Of a stretch of DNA of 64,000 bases, positions 1 to 11,028 are shown piece by piece (positions within the stretch are counted from its first letter, which is position 1; each line of letters starts with the position of its first letter). A program made the position numbers and the translations under genes. The notes under the pieces are model-generated. The model made no database searches. It was not told where the DNA came from and worked only from the letters and a program-made list of their open reading frames with translations. This stretch comes from Actinernus sp. WN-2022 (taxonomy: Eukaryota > Cnidaria > Anthozoa > Actiniaria > Actinernidae): the NCBI GenBank assembly GCA_030867875.1, contig JAOWCC010000936.1, positions 14,950,095 through 15,014,094 on the forward strand, written 5' to 3'.

Positions 1-59
1 AGTCTGACCCCTGCGCAGCAAGGAAGCGTAGAAACCTGCCTTAATGAGTTAGACCACAA

Positions 60-153
60 AAAAACGTTGTATACGAACGGTATCGCTTTAACAGCTGTGT
101 ACAACTGCAAAATGAAAGTGTGGACGAATACATAAACAAGCTAAGACACCTAG
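60..153 (+). pseudogene. gag fragment of the Ty3/gypsy element
   Basis: The frame starting near 60 gives a short gag-like peptide: a YERYRFNSC stretch, then ESVDEYINKLRHLAC. This matches the common gag pattern of an aromatic/basic stretch, then 'E-S-x-D-x-Y-x-x-x-L-R-x-L-A'. It stops being gag-like near 150. Just after that, a different frame begins with protease/RT linker sequence (LVSYESCEQLGLL). The abrupt change points to an internal deletion of the rest of gag and protease. Confidence 0.6.
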
Positions 154-154
154 C

Positions 155-1414
155 ATGCCACTGGTGTCCTATGAAAGCTGTGAGCAGCTGGGATTACTGA
201 AATTAGACATAGATGTAGTGCAAGAAATATATAAGGTAGACAGTGACAGAAATCACCCCATCACCAAAGAGGCAGTTCTCAAAAAATACAAAGATGTGTT
301 TGAGGGACTTGGGCACATAGGGGACTCTACTTTTATAGTGGATAGCAGCGTAAAACCAGTGCAGCATACACCTCGTCGCATTCCTGTTACTCTCCAGGGT
401 GAAGTAAAGTTGAAAATAGCCGAGTTAGAAAAGAAAGGCATTATTGAGAACGTATCTCAGCCAACAGAGTGGATCAGTAGTATGGTCATTATAGCTAAAC
501 CAGGGGGAAAAATAAGAATCTGTTTAGATCCTCGAGATCTCAATCGAGCAGTATTGCGCCCGAAGTATCAGATGCCCACATTGGAGGAAGTATTGCCTAA
601 ACTAGCTAAAGCTAAGCTGTTTAGCACATTAGATGCAAAGGATGGGTTTTATCAGATAGGGCTAGATGAAGAAAGTAGTCTTAAAACTACTTTCTGGACC
701 CCATTTGGACGATATCGTTACTTGCGTATGCCGTTTGGAATAAGTCTAGCACCAGAGGAATTTGAATGCAAGCTTCACGAGAAGCTAGATGATCTCCCAG
801 GTATAGAGGTTCTGCGCGATGATGTATTAGTTGTAGGGTACGGAGACACCCAAGAGGAGGCCGAGAGAAACCACGATGACAACCTGGTTAGGCTGTTAGA
901 CAGAGCAAGAGAGGTTAAGCTAAAACTCAACAAAGCCAAGATGAACCTGAAGAAAAGTGAAGTAAAGTTTATGGGGCACATCATCACAAAAGAGGGACTT
1001 AGACCAGACCCAGCAAAGATCTTAGCAGTAGAGGAGATGCCAAGGCCTACATGCAAGAAGGAGATGTCAAGCCTCCTCGGATTTGTAAATTATTTGTCTA
1101 AGTTTCTGCCGAGACTCTCTGATGTAGCTCAGCCACTGCGTGATCTGACATCCAAAGACGCACAGTTCATATGGTCACACCAGCACGAACGGGCCTTCAA
1201 GGAAATCAAGCAGCTAGCCATAAACCACCCAATATTAAGGTTCTATGATGTTGAAGGTGAGGTTACCCTGCAGTGCGATGCAAGTGAGCGTGGACTTGGT
1301 GCCACATTACTACAGCATGGGCAGCCAGTAGCATTCGCATCATGTACACTATCACCAACACAAAGAAATTATGCGCAAATAGAGAAAGAGTGCCTAGCCA
1401 TTGTGTTCGGTTGA
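155..1414 (+). pseudogene. pol: Ty3/gypsy pol: reverse transcriptase and first part of RNase H
   Basis: A 419-codon frame. Residues about 1-20 look like the end of the protease/linker region. RT runs about residues 60-260, with KIRICLDPRDLN, FSTLDAKDGFYQI and LRMPFGISLAPEEF. The polymerase box reads VLRDDVLVVG, so the two catalytic aspartates remain but the residue before them is Arg, where this family usually has Ala or Val. Thumb/connection motifs follow (FMGHIITKEGL, LLGFVNYLSKFLP). RNase H begins near residue 370 with LQCDASERGLGATL. A TGA at 1412-1414 ends the frame inside RNase H, after ECLAIVFG. The Met at 155 is only the first ATG after the deletion, not a natural start. Confidence 0.92.
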
Positions 1415-3088
1415 GAACGCTTTAACCAATATCTCGCCAGAAAGGATCGAGTTACAGTAGAAAGTGATCACAAGCCATTGCAGGCAATCTTCAAGAAGTC
1501 CATTCTTGCTGCGCCCAGCAGGTTACAGTGGATGCTGTTGAGGCTGCAAAGATACAACCTGGATGTGCAGTACAAACCAGGAAGCCAGATGTTTATAGCT
1601 GATCACTTGTCTAGAGCTTCAATGAGCAAGATAGAAGAGGAACAAGAAGAATTTGAAGTGTTCGCTATTGAACTTGAGGGTACAAGCCCCTTTGACCAGA
1701 TCAAAGTGAAACCAGAAAGACTTGCACAGCTACAGAAATGTACAGGTCAGGATCCAGTACTGCAGACACTCAAGGATACAGTACTTGCAGGATGGCCCCA
1801 GCACAGAGATCATGCTCCAGTGCACGTACGTGACTACTGGAACTACAGAGAAGAAATCTCTATTCATAATGGGGTACTCTTCAAGAGCAACAGAGTAATC
1901 ATCCCAAGGGTAATGAGAGCAGAGATTCTACTAAGAATTCATTCGAGTCATCTGGGTATCGAGTCCTGCTTGCGAAAGGCAAGGGATATTGTCTTCTGGC
2001 CGGGTATGAGCAGCGACGTCAAGGAGACAGTGACGAACTGTGCTCTGTGTGCAGAGTTCCAGGCACAGAACACAAAGCAGCCTATGCAGACACATATGAT
2101 CCCAGATAGACCATGGAACAGAGTTCGAGCTGATCTTTTCATACTCCATGGCAGAGAATACATCACACTAGTAGACTACTACTCTGACTTCATAGAGGTT
2201 GGTGAGCTGCCGGATACTACTTCAAGTTCAGTGATACAGTTCCTGAAAGAGCAGTTCAGCAGACATGGAATCCCAGACACTCTGGTCACCGATAATGGAC
2301 CACAGCTAACAAGCCATGAGTTTCACCAGTTCACTATAGATTGGGACTTTGAGCATGTATCCTCATCGCCGCATTATCCAAAATCTAACGGAAAGGCAGA
2401 ATCCTCAGTAAAGATAGCAAAGAGCCTGTTTAAGAAAGCCCTGAAAGATGACAGAGATCCATGGCTGGCCCTGTTAAATTACCGTAACACACCAACAGAA
2501 GGACTACAGTCAAGTCCTGCTCAGAGACTAATGTCACGAAGAACAATAGCGTTACTGCCAACAGCCACCAGCCTACTACAACCTAAAGTGGTAGAAGGAG
2601 TTGAAGAAAAAATTAAGCTCAAGAAACAGAAGGCAAAGTTCTACCATGACCGAACAGCCAAGATTCTACCTGAACTAGAGGTCGGTCAGGAGGTTAGAGT
2701 AGCACCACTCCAAAGAAACCAGCCATGGAAGATGGGCAGGTGTGTGGAGAAACTGTCAGACAGATCGCACCTCATAGAGATAGGCAAGGAGACGGTCAGG
2801 AGAAACAGACAGTTTATAAGGCCAATGAGGCCATCTGTCAAGCCAGATGATTCAGAAGCAGTTTGTTACACTCCTAGTCAGCCAGACGAAGAGACTCCCA
2901 GCTTGGAGAAAGAAACAATTCCACAGGGCAAGAGCAGTAATAGTCCAGCTATGCAGCCGACGAGAATAACAACAGTGCCTGTTAGCACTACGCAGACTAC
3001 GAGAATACCAACAGTGCCTGTTAGCACTCCCAGGTTGCAAAGGACCAGAACGCGAATTGTCAGACCACCCATCAGATACCAAGTCTGA
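1415..3088 (+). pseudogene. pol: Ty3/gypsy pol: end of RNase H and integrase
   Basis: The same frame resumes right after the TGA with ERFNQYLARK and VTVESDHKPLQAIF (end of RNase H). Integrase follows: an HHCC zinc module (H-x3-H in HSSHLGIE, then CALC), and a DDE core with Asp in RADLFILHG, Asp in VTDNGPQ, and Glu in SNGKAESSVK. A C-terminal part (VGQEVRVAPLQRNQPW, then a Q-F-I-R-P end) resembles the GPY/F-type module. The tail is rich in Thr, Pro and Arg with a duplicated 'TR-IPTVPVST' segment. It ends at TGA 3086-3088. An internal ATG at 1478 makes a 536-codon ORF, but this is a continuation of pol, not a separate gene. Confidence 0.92.
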
Positions 3089-3440
3089 GATGATGGTGAC
3101 GTTATTTTTGTTTATCTTACATCATTAGTTATGAACACTGCAGTAATAAGAGTCACTTGGAGATAGATGCATTATTTTGTTTACATGTTCACTTTAATCA
3201 GTAGCTCACATTATTCAACAGTGTTTTCTATTATAGATAGAAACATGCATGTAAGTGAGTTACATGTATCATTACAATTGCCAGACAGTGAAATACTCCT
3301 ATTTCTATAAATAAGTTAAAACTATTCATTTACAAACTGTACATTGTAGTTCGAGTTATATATACAATACATATGACTCATTTATGTGTATTAAAGTCCA
3401 ATTCAAAAATGTCATTCTACTAGTCTAAGTCTTGATGGTT
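3089..3440 (+). other. candidate 3' untranslated region / 3' LTR of the Ty3 element
   Basis: This is AT-rich sequence directly after the integrase stop, where a 3' LTR is expected. It contains a possible polyadenylation signal (ATTAAA near 3390). With no second LTR in the window the boundaries cannot be shown. Confidence 0.3.
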
Positions 3441-5550
3441 CCGATAAGATAACTAAATTAGTCTGACTATTTGCTAATTAAAGTAAATGTCCCCTAAATT
3501 AGAGGGTAAGACCTCAACTCTAAAACCCTTAACATGTTATTGGACTCCGTTTGGTGGCACGCCGGGCCACACTATAAAGAAGTTATTGCTTAGTGAATCA
3601 AAATTACAGAGTTAAGACTTAATAATATATGTAACAAAAACTGCATCTCGTGGAAAATGTAGGAATAAATATTGTACTGCTGACAGGACTTCAATGACTT
3701 TTGCGATGAAATTTGAGCTTTTGAATCTGACTAGATAGATTCTTAAAACATGCTCAAATTGCTGTCAAAAATAAATAAAAACTGATTAATAAATACCTGC
3801 ATCAGTACATATTTCTAATGGTTTTGTGTGAAAAATAATATCTATATTAAAGGGGTTGTGTCACGGTAGTCATGAGAGGCATTTGTAATGATCTCCTTAA
3901 CAATCTCCTGACAGGTTTGTACATAATGTAGCATGAAAGGATTAAGTTGGAGCAAGAATAAAAAAAAAATTCAAACATGGACAATTTTTGTGAAAATCTA
4001 AAAACCACTGAATGTGCTTGGAATGCACACAGTTATTTTCAGCAATTTTGAAATGAACTGAGGAACTTTGCGCATATGTGGAGTGGTTAAAATGAAAGCA
4101 AAAATGACTAACAAATTGTATGTAAAGAGAATGACTACCGGTATATACAGGTGCCTTTAAAATCTAGCTTAGGTTTAGGCAAAAAGTAACAGGGTTAATG
4201 ATGAATGTTCCATGCCATTCTAACTTTTAGTTTATTACATATAGCTATAAGTTTTACAAACTATACAGTTTTAACAACAAATGATTCTGATCTTCACTCA
4301 CTACTTGGCAGTAAACGTTTCCCTGATTAGCTTACATTGTTGGTGATGATTTCAAGAATGAACCCTTTAGCCCCAAAGGTAATCAAAACTAGGGAAGCAG
4401 GCAGATCATGACTGGAGTTGATCAAAATGTATCCAAATGTAAAGAGAAAAGAATTTGGATGTGACTTTTGGGGCTGAAAGGGTTAAAAACTTTGTCCTTC
4501 ATCTTTAATCCAAAGCCTGTAAAAACAATTACAGTATAACTACAATAAGAATTACGAGTTTAGATGAGTACTGTGGTGTATAAAGTCCCGTGCGGTTTGC
4601 CATCCGGAAACTGGAAAGCGACAAATATTTTTCTACATCCAACTTCCATTTCTACCAAAATGATTTCGGTTTTGTGGCTGAATGTATTGAATAGGGTATT
4701 GAGAAGCACTCCAACATCAAACAGTTTAGAATGATAAAATTTGAAAAGGGTTAAACAAGACCTGGGACCTTGTCGTTCCAAAACAAAAATGTCGATTAGA
4801 ATCGTAAACTACACTTGACCTCTTGGAAGCTTTCATAAATAGTTTCTTCAAATATATCTTGGAATATATTGAAGTACAACTGACTACAGCAGTACAGGGC
4901 TCCAACTACATTTATAGGATGTATTATGTATAGCAACTTTAGTGTGAGCAACAAGCCAACATGTACAAATAAAATTTAACGAAACAAACATAAACTTATT
5001 TTCTGCTTACCTACATGTACTGCACAAATTCATCATCTGATGAATACTTGGCGTTGAAATGCTGTTTAAATGACCTTCTAAGCGAATTTTAACTTCACCA
5101 ACGAACCGAACACGGAGAAACGTATGGATAGACTTGGTTCTAGGCCACTCTAGGTTGCAGCACAGGCAGCCCAAGCCCAAAATGATTATAGAATTGCCTC
5201 AAACCAAAAATAAACACATCAGTGATTAACAGGAACAACTTCTTAACACGCAGGTAATATTTAATGACTTTCTTTCCTGTTTTACTACAGTTTCAGATTT
5301 TTTCTAAAAAATTCCATACGTTCCTTGTAAAAATCATTAGCTTGGACTGCCTGTCGTTAAAGTGGAACTTCACATCTTCCATGTTTATATTCAAATTTGT
5401 CAATGAAAGTACACGTTTTTAAGGGGCTGGATGAAAATATTTTGCTTAATTCAACAATGGGAATTTTCTTTTTGGACACGCCAGCCAAATCGGTGTGTAA
5501 TATCAAGTCTTATTTTAGGTCTAAAACAACCAGGAGAAGATTGTTTTGTT
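3441..5550. other. AT-rich non-coding stretch, no gene recognised
   Basis: There are only short chance ORFs; the 73-codon minus ORF at 4560-4781 has no motif I recognise. A small MITE is listed separately at 4361-4486. I searched the minus strand for later kinase exons (HRDLAARN-, DFG- and APE-type motifs) and found none. Given the kinase exon at 9694-9862, this is probably intron of that gene. Confidence 0.5.
4361..4486. repeat. small MITE with ~18-bp terminal inverted repeats
   Basis: The left end AACCCTTTAGCCCCAAAGG is matched in inverse by the right end CTTTTGGGGCTGAAAGGGTT with few mismatches. The pair encloses about 90 bp of non-coding sequence, which fits a short non-autonomous DNA transposon. 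The superfamily is unknown. Confidence 0.6.
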
Positions 5551-5551
5551 A

Positions 5552-5640
5552 TAGGGGGGGGGGGGCTGGCTGGTGGAAAAAGGGGATGGGTCGCCATAGT
5601 AAGATAGAGGGGGAATTATTGGGGGGAGGGGTCATCAAAT
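5552..5640. repeat. G-rich low-complexity tract
   Basis: There is a run of about ten G near 5555, followed by several G3-G6 clusters (GGGG, GGGGGA, GGGGGGAGGGG). It could form G-quadruplexes on the plus strand. No coding signal. Confidence 0.6.
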
Positions 5641-5689
5641 ATTGGACATGACATTGTTCAGTTAATTCTTATAAGGATTCTGTTCCTAG

Positions 5690-6185
5690 AAAGATAATAT
5701 ATTTTTTCAGGAATTTCCTACATCATAGAATTCAATTCCTATAGGATGCTACTCAGATTCTTATTCCTATTATGTAGGATCCTATTCAATTAGGTGTTGT
5801 GCCTACATGTATGTAGGATCCTGATATAGGATCCTATTTACGATGCTGTTCCTTAATGTATAGGATCCTATGTAGGATCCTTTTCAGGATCCTATTCAAG
5901 ATGATGTTTCTATGTAGGATCCTATTCAGGATCCTATTCAATGTACTGTTTCTATGTAGGATCCTTCAGGATCCTCTATAGGATTGTATGTAGGATCCTT
6001 TTCAGGATCCTATTCAAGATGAGGTTCATATCTAGGATCCTACTCAGGATCCTATGTAGGATCCTATTCAGGATCATATTTATTCGAGATCCTATTCCTA
6101 CATAAGATCCTATTCAGGATCTTGTTCCTACATAGGATCCTATTCAGGATCCTGTCCCTGTGTAGGATCCTACAGGATCCTGTCC
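5690..6185. repeat. degenerate minisatellite built on the palindrome TAGGATCCTA
   Basis: GGATCC recurs more than twenty times, mostly as TAGGATCCTATTCA or CAGGATCCTATTC, at irregular 13-20 bp spacing with a looser ~60-bp higher-order pattern (for example the segments starting with AAGATGATGTTTCTATG). Units near 5690-5790 are more diverged than those in the middle. Because the core is self-complementary, orientation is ambiguous and the whole tract can fold back on itself. Confidence 0.85.
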
Positions 6186-6230
6186 AGGTTTTCCACCAGG
6201 GGTACGGTAGACCATTAATTTTCGTCTTTA

Positions 6231-6770
6231 TGTGCCTACAACCCTTCTTGCAAGTTTTATAGCTATGAACCTTCGAAATGTTTTGAATACTTCTGTGAAG
6301 AAAGTTTTGGCTTACAGAAAATACTCAATGTTCTAGGCTTGTTTGAAATCGTGTAAATTTGACCTTTCCTTACCCATGATCACGTAAGAAAAAGCCTGGG
6401 TCGATTCCTGTCTAGACGTCATCTCATTAATGCATTATTCTCCATGGCGCCTTTCTATCACAACAACATCGATTTATAGAGAATATACATAGTTTGTCAG
6501 TTGATAGTAAATAAATGTCATTTTAGTCAACATGTTTTCAATAATTCTTCAAATTATTGCAAAGTCGAATTAATTATATGACGTCTTACTGGAATCGACC
6601 CAGGCTTTTACTTACGCGGTCATGGGTCTGGAAAGGTCAAATTTACACGATTTTAAACAAGCGTAGAACAAAGTATTCACTGAAAACCAAACTTTCTCAG
6701 TTCACAGAAGTACTCAAAACTTTTCGGAGGTTCATAGCTATAAAAAATTGCAAGAGGAGATATAGGCACT
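6231..6770. mobile_element. 540-bp foldback element with ~190-bp arms
   Basis: The left arm 6231-6422 and right arm 6578-6770 are inverted copies. Both carry the segments AGCCTGGGTCGATTCC, CGTGTAAATTTGACCTTTCC and TATAGCTATGAACCT, with scattered mismatches. The arms end inward at GACGTCAT and ATGACGTC and enclose about 155 bp. There is no transposase; this is a non-autonomous inverted-repeat element. Two short ORFs in it are chance. Confidence 0.8.
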
Positions 6771-6992
6771 TTAAGTGTTGATCCAAAAACAAATGAATTC
6801 ACCAGACTTTCAGCTTCAACCACAATCCATTTCGGCCTGGGAATGTCGCGCTTTGTCGTTTTCCGGGACAACCTTTTTTGAAATAGGTGTATATAGTCAA
6901 GACTATAAGCGGAGCTCTAATTAGAACATGGTCACACCCACTCGACCAATCAGCGTTCCCCATTTCAGCTGTCTAAATCTCATAGTTAAGTA

Positions 6993-7085
6993 ATTAGTAT
7001 TCTCTACATAGAGAATAGTAAAAAGGCTATGAAATAATAGAAAACAATAGCCTTATTAGTATTCTCTATATAGAGAATACTAATT
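6993..7085. repeat. nested palindromes (three stem-loops)
   Basis: Positions 7056-7083 form a perfect 28-bp palindrome around TTAGTATTCTCTA. A slightly imperfect copy lies at 6993-7020, and between them AAAGGCTAT pairs with ATAGCCTT. This is a compact cruciform-prone cassette, possibly a tiny MITE. Confidence 0.7.
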
Positions 7086-8337
7086 AGTCTAGACCCTGTA
7101 TATTATTTCGAAATGTTCAGAGTTTCTTACAGTAGTTGCCAATAATTTCAGAAAAAAAATGTCTCGTGCATGTGACCAAATTATAAGACACTCGAGTTCT
7201 ATGTGATTTAGAGTGCCTCGCATTTTAGATAGAAAACCCAATCGCGCTAGAGGTAGTTTCGGCTCGCCTGTTTAGAGTGCATCGCGCAGAATCAATGGAC
7301 ATATCCAGTTCTGAATATAATTAAGTCCCCGTAAGTACCTGAACGATTGCCCAGTTAATGAGGGGCGGGAGATTCAAATACAAAGAAAATGACGAAAACG
7401 CTTCCACTAGCTTACGTTTGAAGCGCTCTCGCAGCTTCATTTTTGAGAGAAAAAATCATTTTCAATCGGCTTTTTAAAGCTAAAGGTCACATAAATCAGT
7501 AGAGCCATTGACCTCAGTTGTATCTTTCAAAAACCCATGTACCTTAGCCTTCTGAATCTAAGCGAGTTTTGACCGAATTTTGTATGGATGACTGCTCAGT
7601 CCAATATTCAGGTCTCGATTTCTACTGAAATATAAGACGCACAAGTCATTTTCAATCGGCTTCTTGTAGACCCTAAAATAAGCTTTCAAATGATTCTTCA
7701 AGCTTCCCAAACGGTTAGAAAAAACCCTGTACCTTGGATAAAAAACTGTAAAAAGTTAAACTAAAACGGCATTTCGTGCCACTTATGATAATGTTCGTAG
7801 AAGCGGATTTGTCTATTGTCAATTATCAAGTAGCGTGGTGTTGAGTCCCATGGGAGGTGATTAAGATCCTGAAAGCGAAGCGGGAACTTTAAAGCAAGCT
7901 AAATATATCAACTGCATTTTAGTTGCTTGGATACCAGTTTTATTAGCAAAAGAAAAGAGAAGCTCAACATTATTAACATTCTGATTCTAAAAGTCTATCA
8001 TGGCTGATAATAATATCGCAGCTCCGTTTCAAGATTGCACTTTTCCCGAGCCTGTTCATCCGCCTTTGCTTTAAAGATATATAAGTTCCTGCAGCTCTTT
8101 AAACGAACGAGGGAAATACACAAAACTGCGCAGTTATGACGTATATAAATCCATAGTTCAGCAGTTAGCACATGAGTAAACTTTTAAGCAAACGACTTTC
8201 GTACTTCTTGAGTAAAGAGATTTGGAATCCCAGTCTTTAAGGGAATTGTTTGTGTTATAAAACACCGATCTTTGTGAATTGGAGCGGAATTATCCCCAAT
8301 TTATCGAGCCTATACTATACTCAGTTCAGTTTCATTG
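7086..8337. other. non-coding stretch, no gene recognised
   Basis: The only structure I see is a short direct repeat (TCATTTTCAATCGGCTT) at about 7456 and 7646, suggesting one old ~190-bp duplication. Confidence 0.5.
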
Positions 8338-8965
8338 GGTGATTTTGTTTGACTTCTAGGACAGGAATAAGCTTGAATAACATCTCATTTTAAAGCTACG
8401 TATACATCTTCCAAGAATCTGTATTCAGACTTATTTGCGACGCGATTTGAAAACGACTGGGAGAAAATTGAGAACGGCTTGGAACACTGCTAGCCGTTTT
8501 GCCGACAGGCTTTTTTACCGCTTCGGCAACTAGCTCAGTTAAACTTTCTTTGTGGGTGATTTTGTTTGACTTCTAGGATACGGATAAGCTTGAATAACAT
8601 CTCACTATAAAGCTACATCTTCCAAAAATCTGTATTCAGACTTATTTGCGATGCGATTTGAACACGATTGGTAGAAAATTGAGAAAGAGTTGGAACACTG
8701 TTTGCCGTTTTGCGGAGTGGCTTTTTCCCCGTTTCGACGTGACTCATGCATGAACACAGCTTGCTCAGTTTCTTTGTGGGTGATTTTGTGGATCCGATTT
8801 TGTTTGACTTCTAGGGCACGGATAAGCTTGAATAACATCTCATTTTAAAGCTACAACTTCCTAGAATCTGTATTTAGACTTATATGCGATGCGATGTGAA
8901 CACACTGTGAAAAAATTGAGAGCATGAGGTTTAAGCCAGGGGCTTTGTCGTTTTGCATGAGGATA
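8338..8965. repeat. ~220-bp tandem repeat, nearly three diverged copies
   Basis: Copies begin at about 8338, 8554 and 8778 with GGGTGATTTTG, followed by TTTGACTTCTAGG, AAGCTTGAATAACATCTCA and GTATTYAGACTTAT. The third copy has a 13-17 bp partial duplication at its start (GATTTTGTGGATCC) and fades after about 8960. A 77-codon minus ORF in it is not supported as a gene. Confidence 0.85.
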
Positions 8966-9693
8966 AACTATTGTTTCGCTCTTTCATTCCATTGACGAGA
9001 ACTTCTATTGAATTGACTTGCACACTTGAGATCGGCTTGGGACTAGCAACACCCAAAGCTCGTTCCATTTGAGATCGGCTAGGGACAAGCAACTCCCAAA
9101 GCTCATTTATTTAAACCAATCGTAGGGCAATCCTTTAACTTATTAATATTATAATTAGCTGACCTTAATGTATTCCAAAATCTCGAAGTGTCCCTCTAAC
9201 AAAGCCCATTCTGGGCGATGGGCATGTAACGGTTATTGAAAGAGAATAGCGAAAAGAAAGATAAACAATTATAAGTTGCAAAACATGGGAATATGATAAG
9301 ACTACATGCAAGCGACACACTACGTAACCAACGCTTCCGAGTGATTTATGAAAATATATATTGTTTTTGCACACCATCAGATAACCTCGCCATGATTGTG
9401 TAGCAAGGGAGAACAGTACTGAAGTTATTCTCGGGTCTCAAATAAAGGAATTTCACGTGATTTATATTAGCCAATGATCTGCTTGTATTGTTTACTAAAC
9501 GCGAAGTTTGAATATTTAAATGTCATAACTTATGATTATGATTGTTCAGCCTAAATATACAAAACCAGCAAAACCAACAACAAAGTACGGTCAACTGCTC
9601 GTTACAGTGAATATCTTCAGTTTCATAGCAGGAAAGCCGGTATCAGTCAACCAGAACCCATCAATTGTTCCCCAATTTTGAAAAGGGGCTCAC
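8966..9693. other. presumed intron after the kinase exon, with a short duplication
   Basis: The sequence TTGAGATCGGCT-GGGAC-AGCAA is present twice (about 9027 and 9071). Nothing else is recognised. Position 9693 is the first base of the intron that follows the kinase exon on the minus strand (GTGAGC). Confidence 0.5.
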
Positions 9694-9862
9694 CTTTTAA
9701 CATCTTGACAGCGCATGGCGTTTCACGGTCTTCTTCTTTCAGATGTCCCTTTACTACAACGCCGAAATGTCCGGCGCCAAGCTGAGTTCCCAGGACGAGG
9801 TCACTACGTCTTATCTCCCTCCAACGGAATGTGACGGTTTTGAAGTTTTCATATAATTCGCA
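9694..9862 (-). CDS. receptor tyrosine kinase, exon with juxtamembrane end and kinase N-lobe start
   Basis: A 56-codon exon (phase 0 in, phase 1 out), acceptor TTCTTTCAG and donor GTGAGC. It reads WREIRRSDLVLG, then the glycine-rich ATP loop LGAGHFGVVVKG (Gly 29, 31 and 34 of the exon, with Val at 36), then CAVKMLK. Lys 53 is the ATP-anchoring lysine of kinase strand beta-3. The approach 'W-E-I-x-R-x-D-L' and 'CAVKML' favour a tyrosine kinase over a serine/threonine kinase. It joins the transmembrane exon in frame. The rest of the catalytic domain (HRD, DFG) is not between here and position 1, so it is probably outside the window after a long intron. The exon is only 169 bp and overlaps no long ORF. 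Confidence 0.88.
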
Positions 9863-10942
9863 CTGAAAGAATTAAACATGGGTGTGTGAGTCATATCTAT
9901 ACTGAACTTTGATGTTTCGTTAATATGTTTTTCCAAGATAAATTTCCATATATGAATAGGCAAAATATTTAGTATCATCAATTTGTTTATGTCTTTGTCT
10001 TTTATCTGGATCAGTGTCGATTTTATGATTATTGGCTCTCGTCTGTAGCCTTTGACGAAAACCAATAATCATAAACTAAGTATTGGCAGCATTAAGACTT
10101 AACTTATTTGCATTTTGACTTAGCAAAACCTTTAATCTTAGCTATTTTTTTGTGTAAACCAAAGGTTTCTTCAAGTGCAATACCAAGATTTGTGTCCTTT
10201 CTAAAGCTGAGAGGTGTTTCACGGGCTTTGGACGGGAATTTATCACATATTATGCGACATGCGACATGCTCATGCTGACTATAAAGACAACAGCTTGTAA
10301 ATGTAAGTAGCCGCTAAACTGAACATGATCAGTTTTATACCAATTTACTGTGGTTGTGTTGTTATTTATTGTTATTAACCTCTCGAAAGTATAGTAGAAA
10401 TGACCCCATTTCTCAGTTCTCTGATCTGACAGGGTCCTATTAAAATATTATATGCACATTAAAAAAAACCTACCCATACTAAATCCCAATCATTCATAGA
10501 ACAATCATTCATAGAACATAATGGAGAATATATTTGAAAAGTCACCACTTTACTCAAAAATAAAACTACATGCAGATCTAGATAGATGTCTATTTCACGT
10601 TTAAAACAACACATCCCTAAATATTCACAAGGGATAGCTATTATCTAGAGGAAAAGTTACCTAAAAGGACCGACGTTCGAGGTATTTAAGTGTCTTATTT
10701 CATACTTGACGAGGTTTTCGCAAAATTTTCATTGATGTAGCTCTTTTTAGGTAGATTTTGGGTGAGTACCAAGACGGAAAAAAGGTTCTAAATCATTATA
10801 GGGATATTTAGTAAGTTTGCCTGAAGCCAAGGTGAATGAATTCCTTGGAGAAAATAATAAAACAAATTCCTTAATGCAAGCGAAATTCAGTGAATAAGCT
10901 AGAAACAACAAAATATCGTTGAATTATATCGAATTGCTCGTT
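9863..10942. other. intron sequence between kinase and TM exons, no gene
   Basis: AT-rich with only chance ORFs. A segment at about 10690-10720 (TTATTTCATACTTGAC) is inverted-repeated at about 11080-11098, flanking the 10943-11028 palindrome, so a larger worn foldback element may lie here. Confidence 0.45.
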
Positions 10943-11028
10943 ATAAATGCAAGGGATATATGAGAAAAGTTCCCGGGATGTATCTGGATACATCCCGGGA
11001 ACTTTTCTCATACATCCCTTGCATTTAT
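10943..11028. repeat. near-perfect 86-bp palindrome
   Basis: The two ~42-bp arms meet at about 10985. Left arm pieces are ATAAATGCAAGGGATATATG and AGAAAAGTTCCCGGGATGTA, with the inverse on the right. I see one mismatch. It would extrude as a long hairpin; a 63-codon ORF across it is not a gene. Confidence 0.85.

Larger units (their letters stand above)
1..3088 (+). mobile_element. Ty3/gypsy LTR retrotransposon, internally deleted and broken
   Basis: A gag scrap, then reverse transcriptase, RNase H and integrase in the Ty3/gypsy order (RT-RH-IN) run on the plus strand. The order and the HHCC plus DDE integrase are diagnostic of the family. Most of gag, its zinc knuckle and the protease are missing between the gag scrap and RT, and a stop codon interrupts RNase H. 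No 5' LTR is in the window because the element starts before position 1. I see no envelope-like ORF. The copy cannot act on its own. Confidence 0.93.

Noticed and set aside
4560..4781. 73-codon minus ORF as a kinase exon or small gene
   Set aside because: No kinase motif and no convincing splice sites in phase with the kinase exon.
1..9693. Remaining kinase exons (HRD, DFG, activation loop) of the receptor
   Set aside because: I read the minus strand for these motifs and found none. A divergent short exon could have been missed, but nothing can be supported.
9811..10065. 84-codon minus ORF as part of the receptor
   Set aside because: It is in a different frame from the kinase exon and consists mainly of intron sequence.
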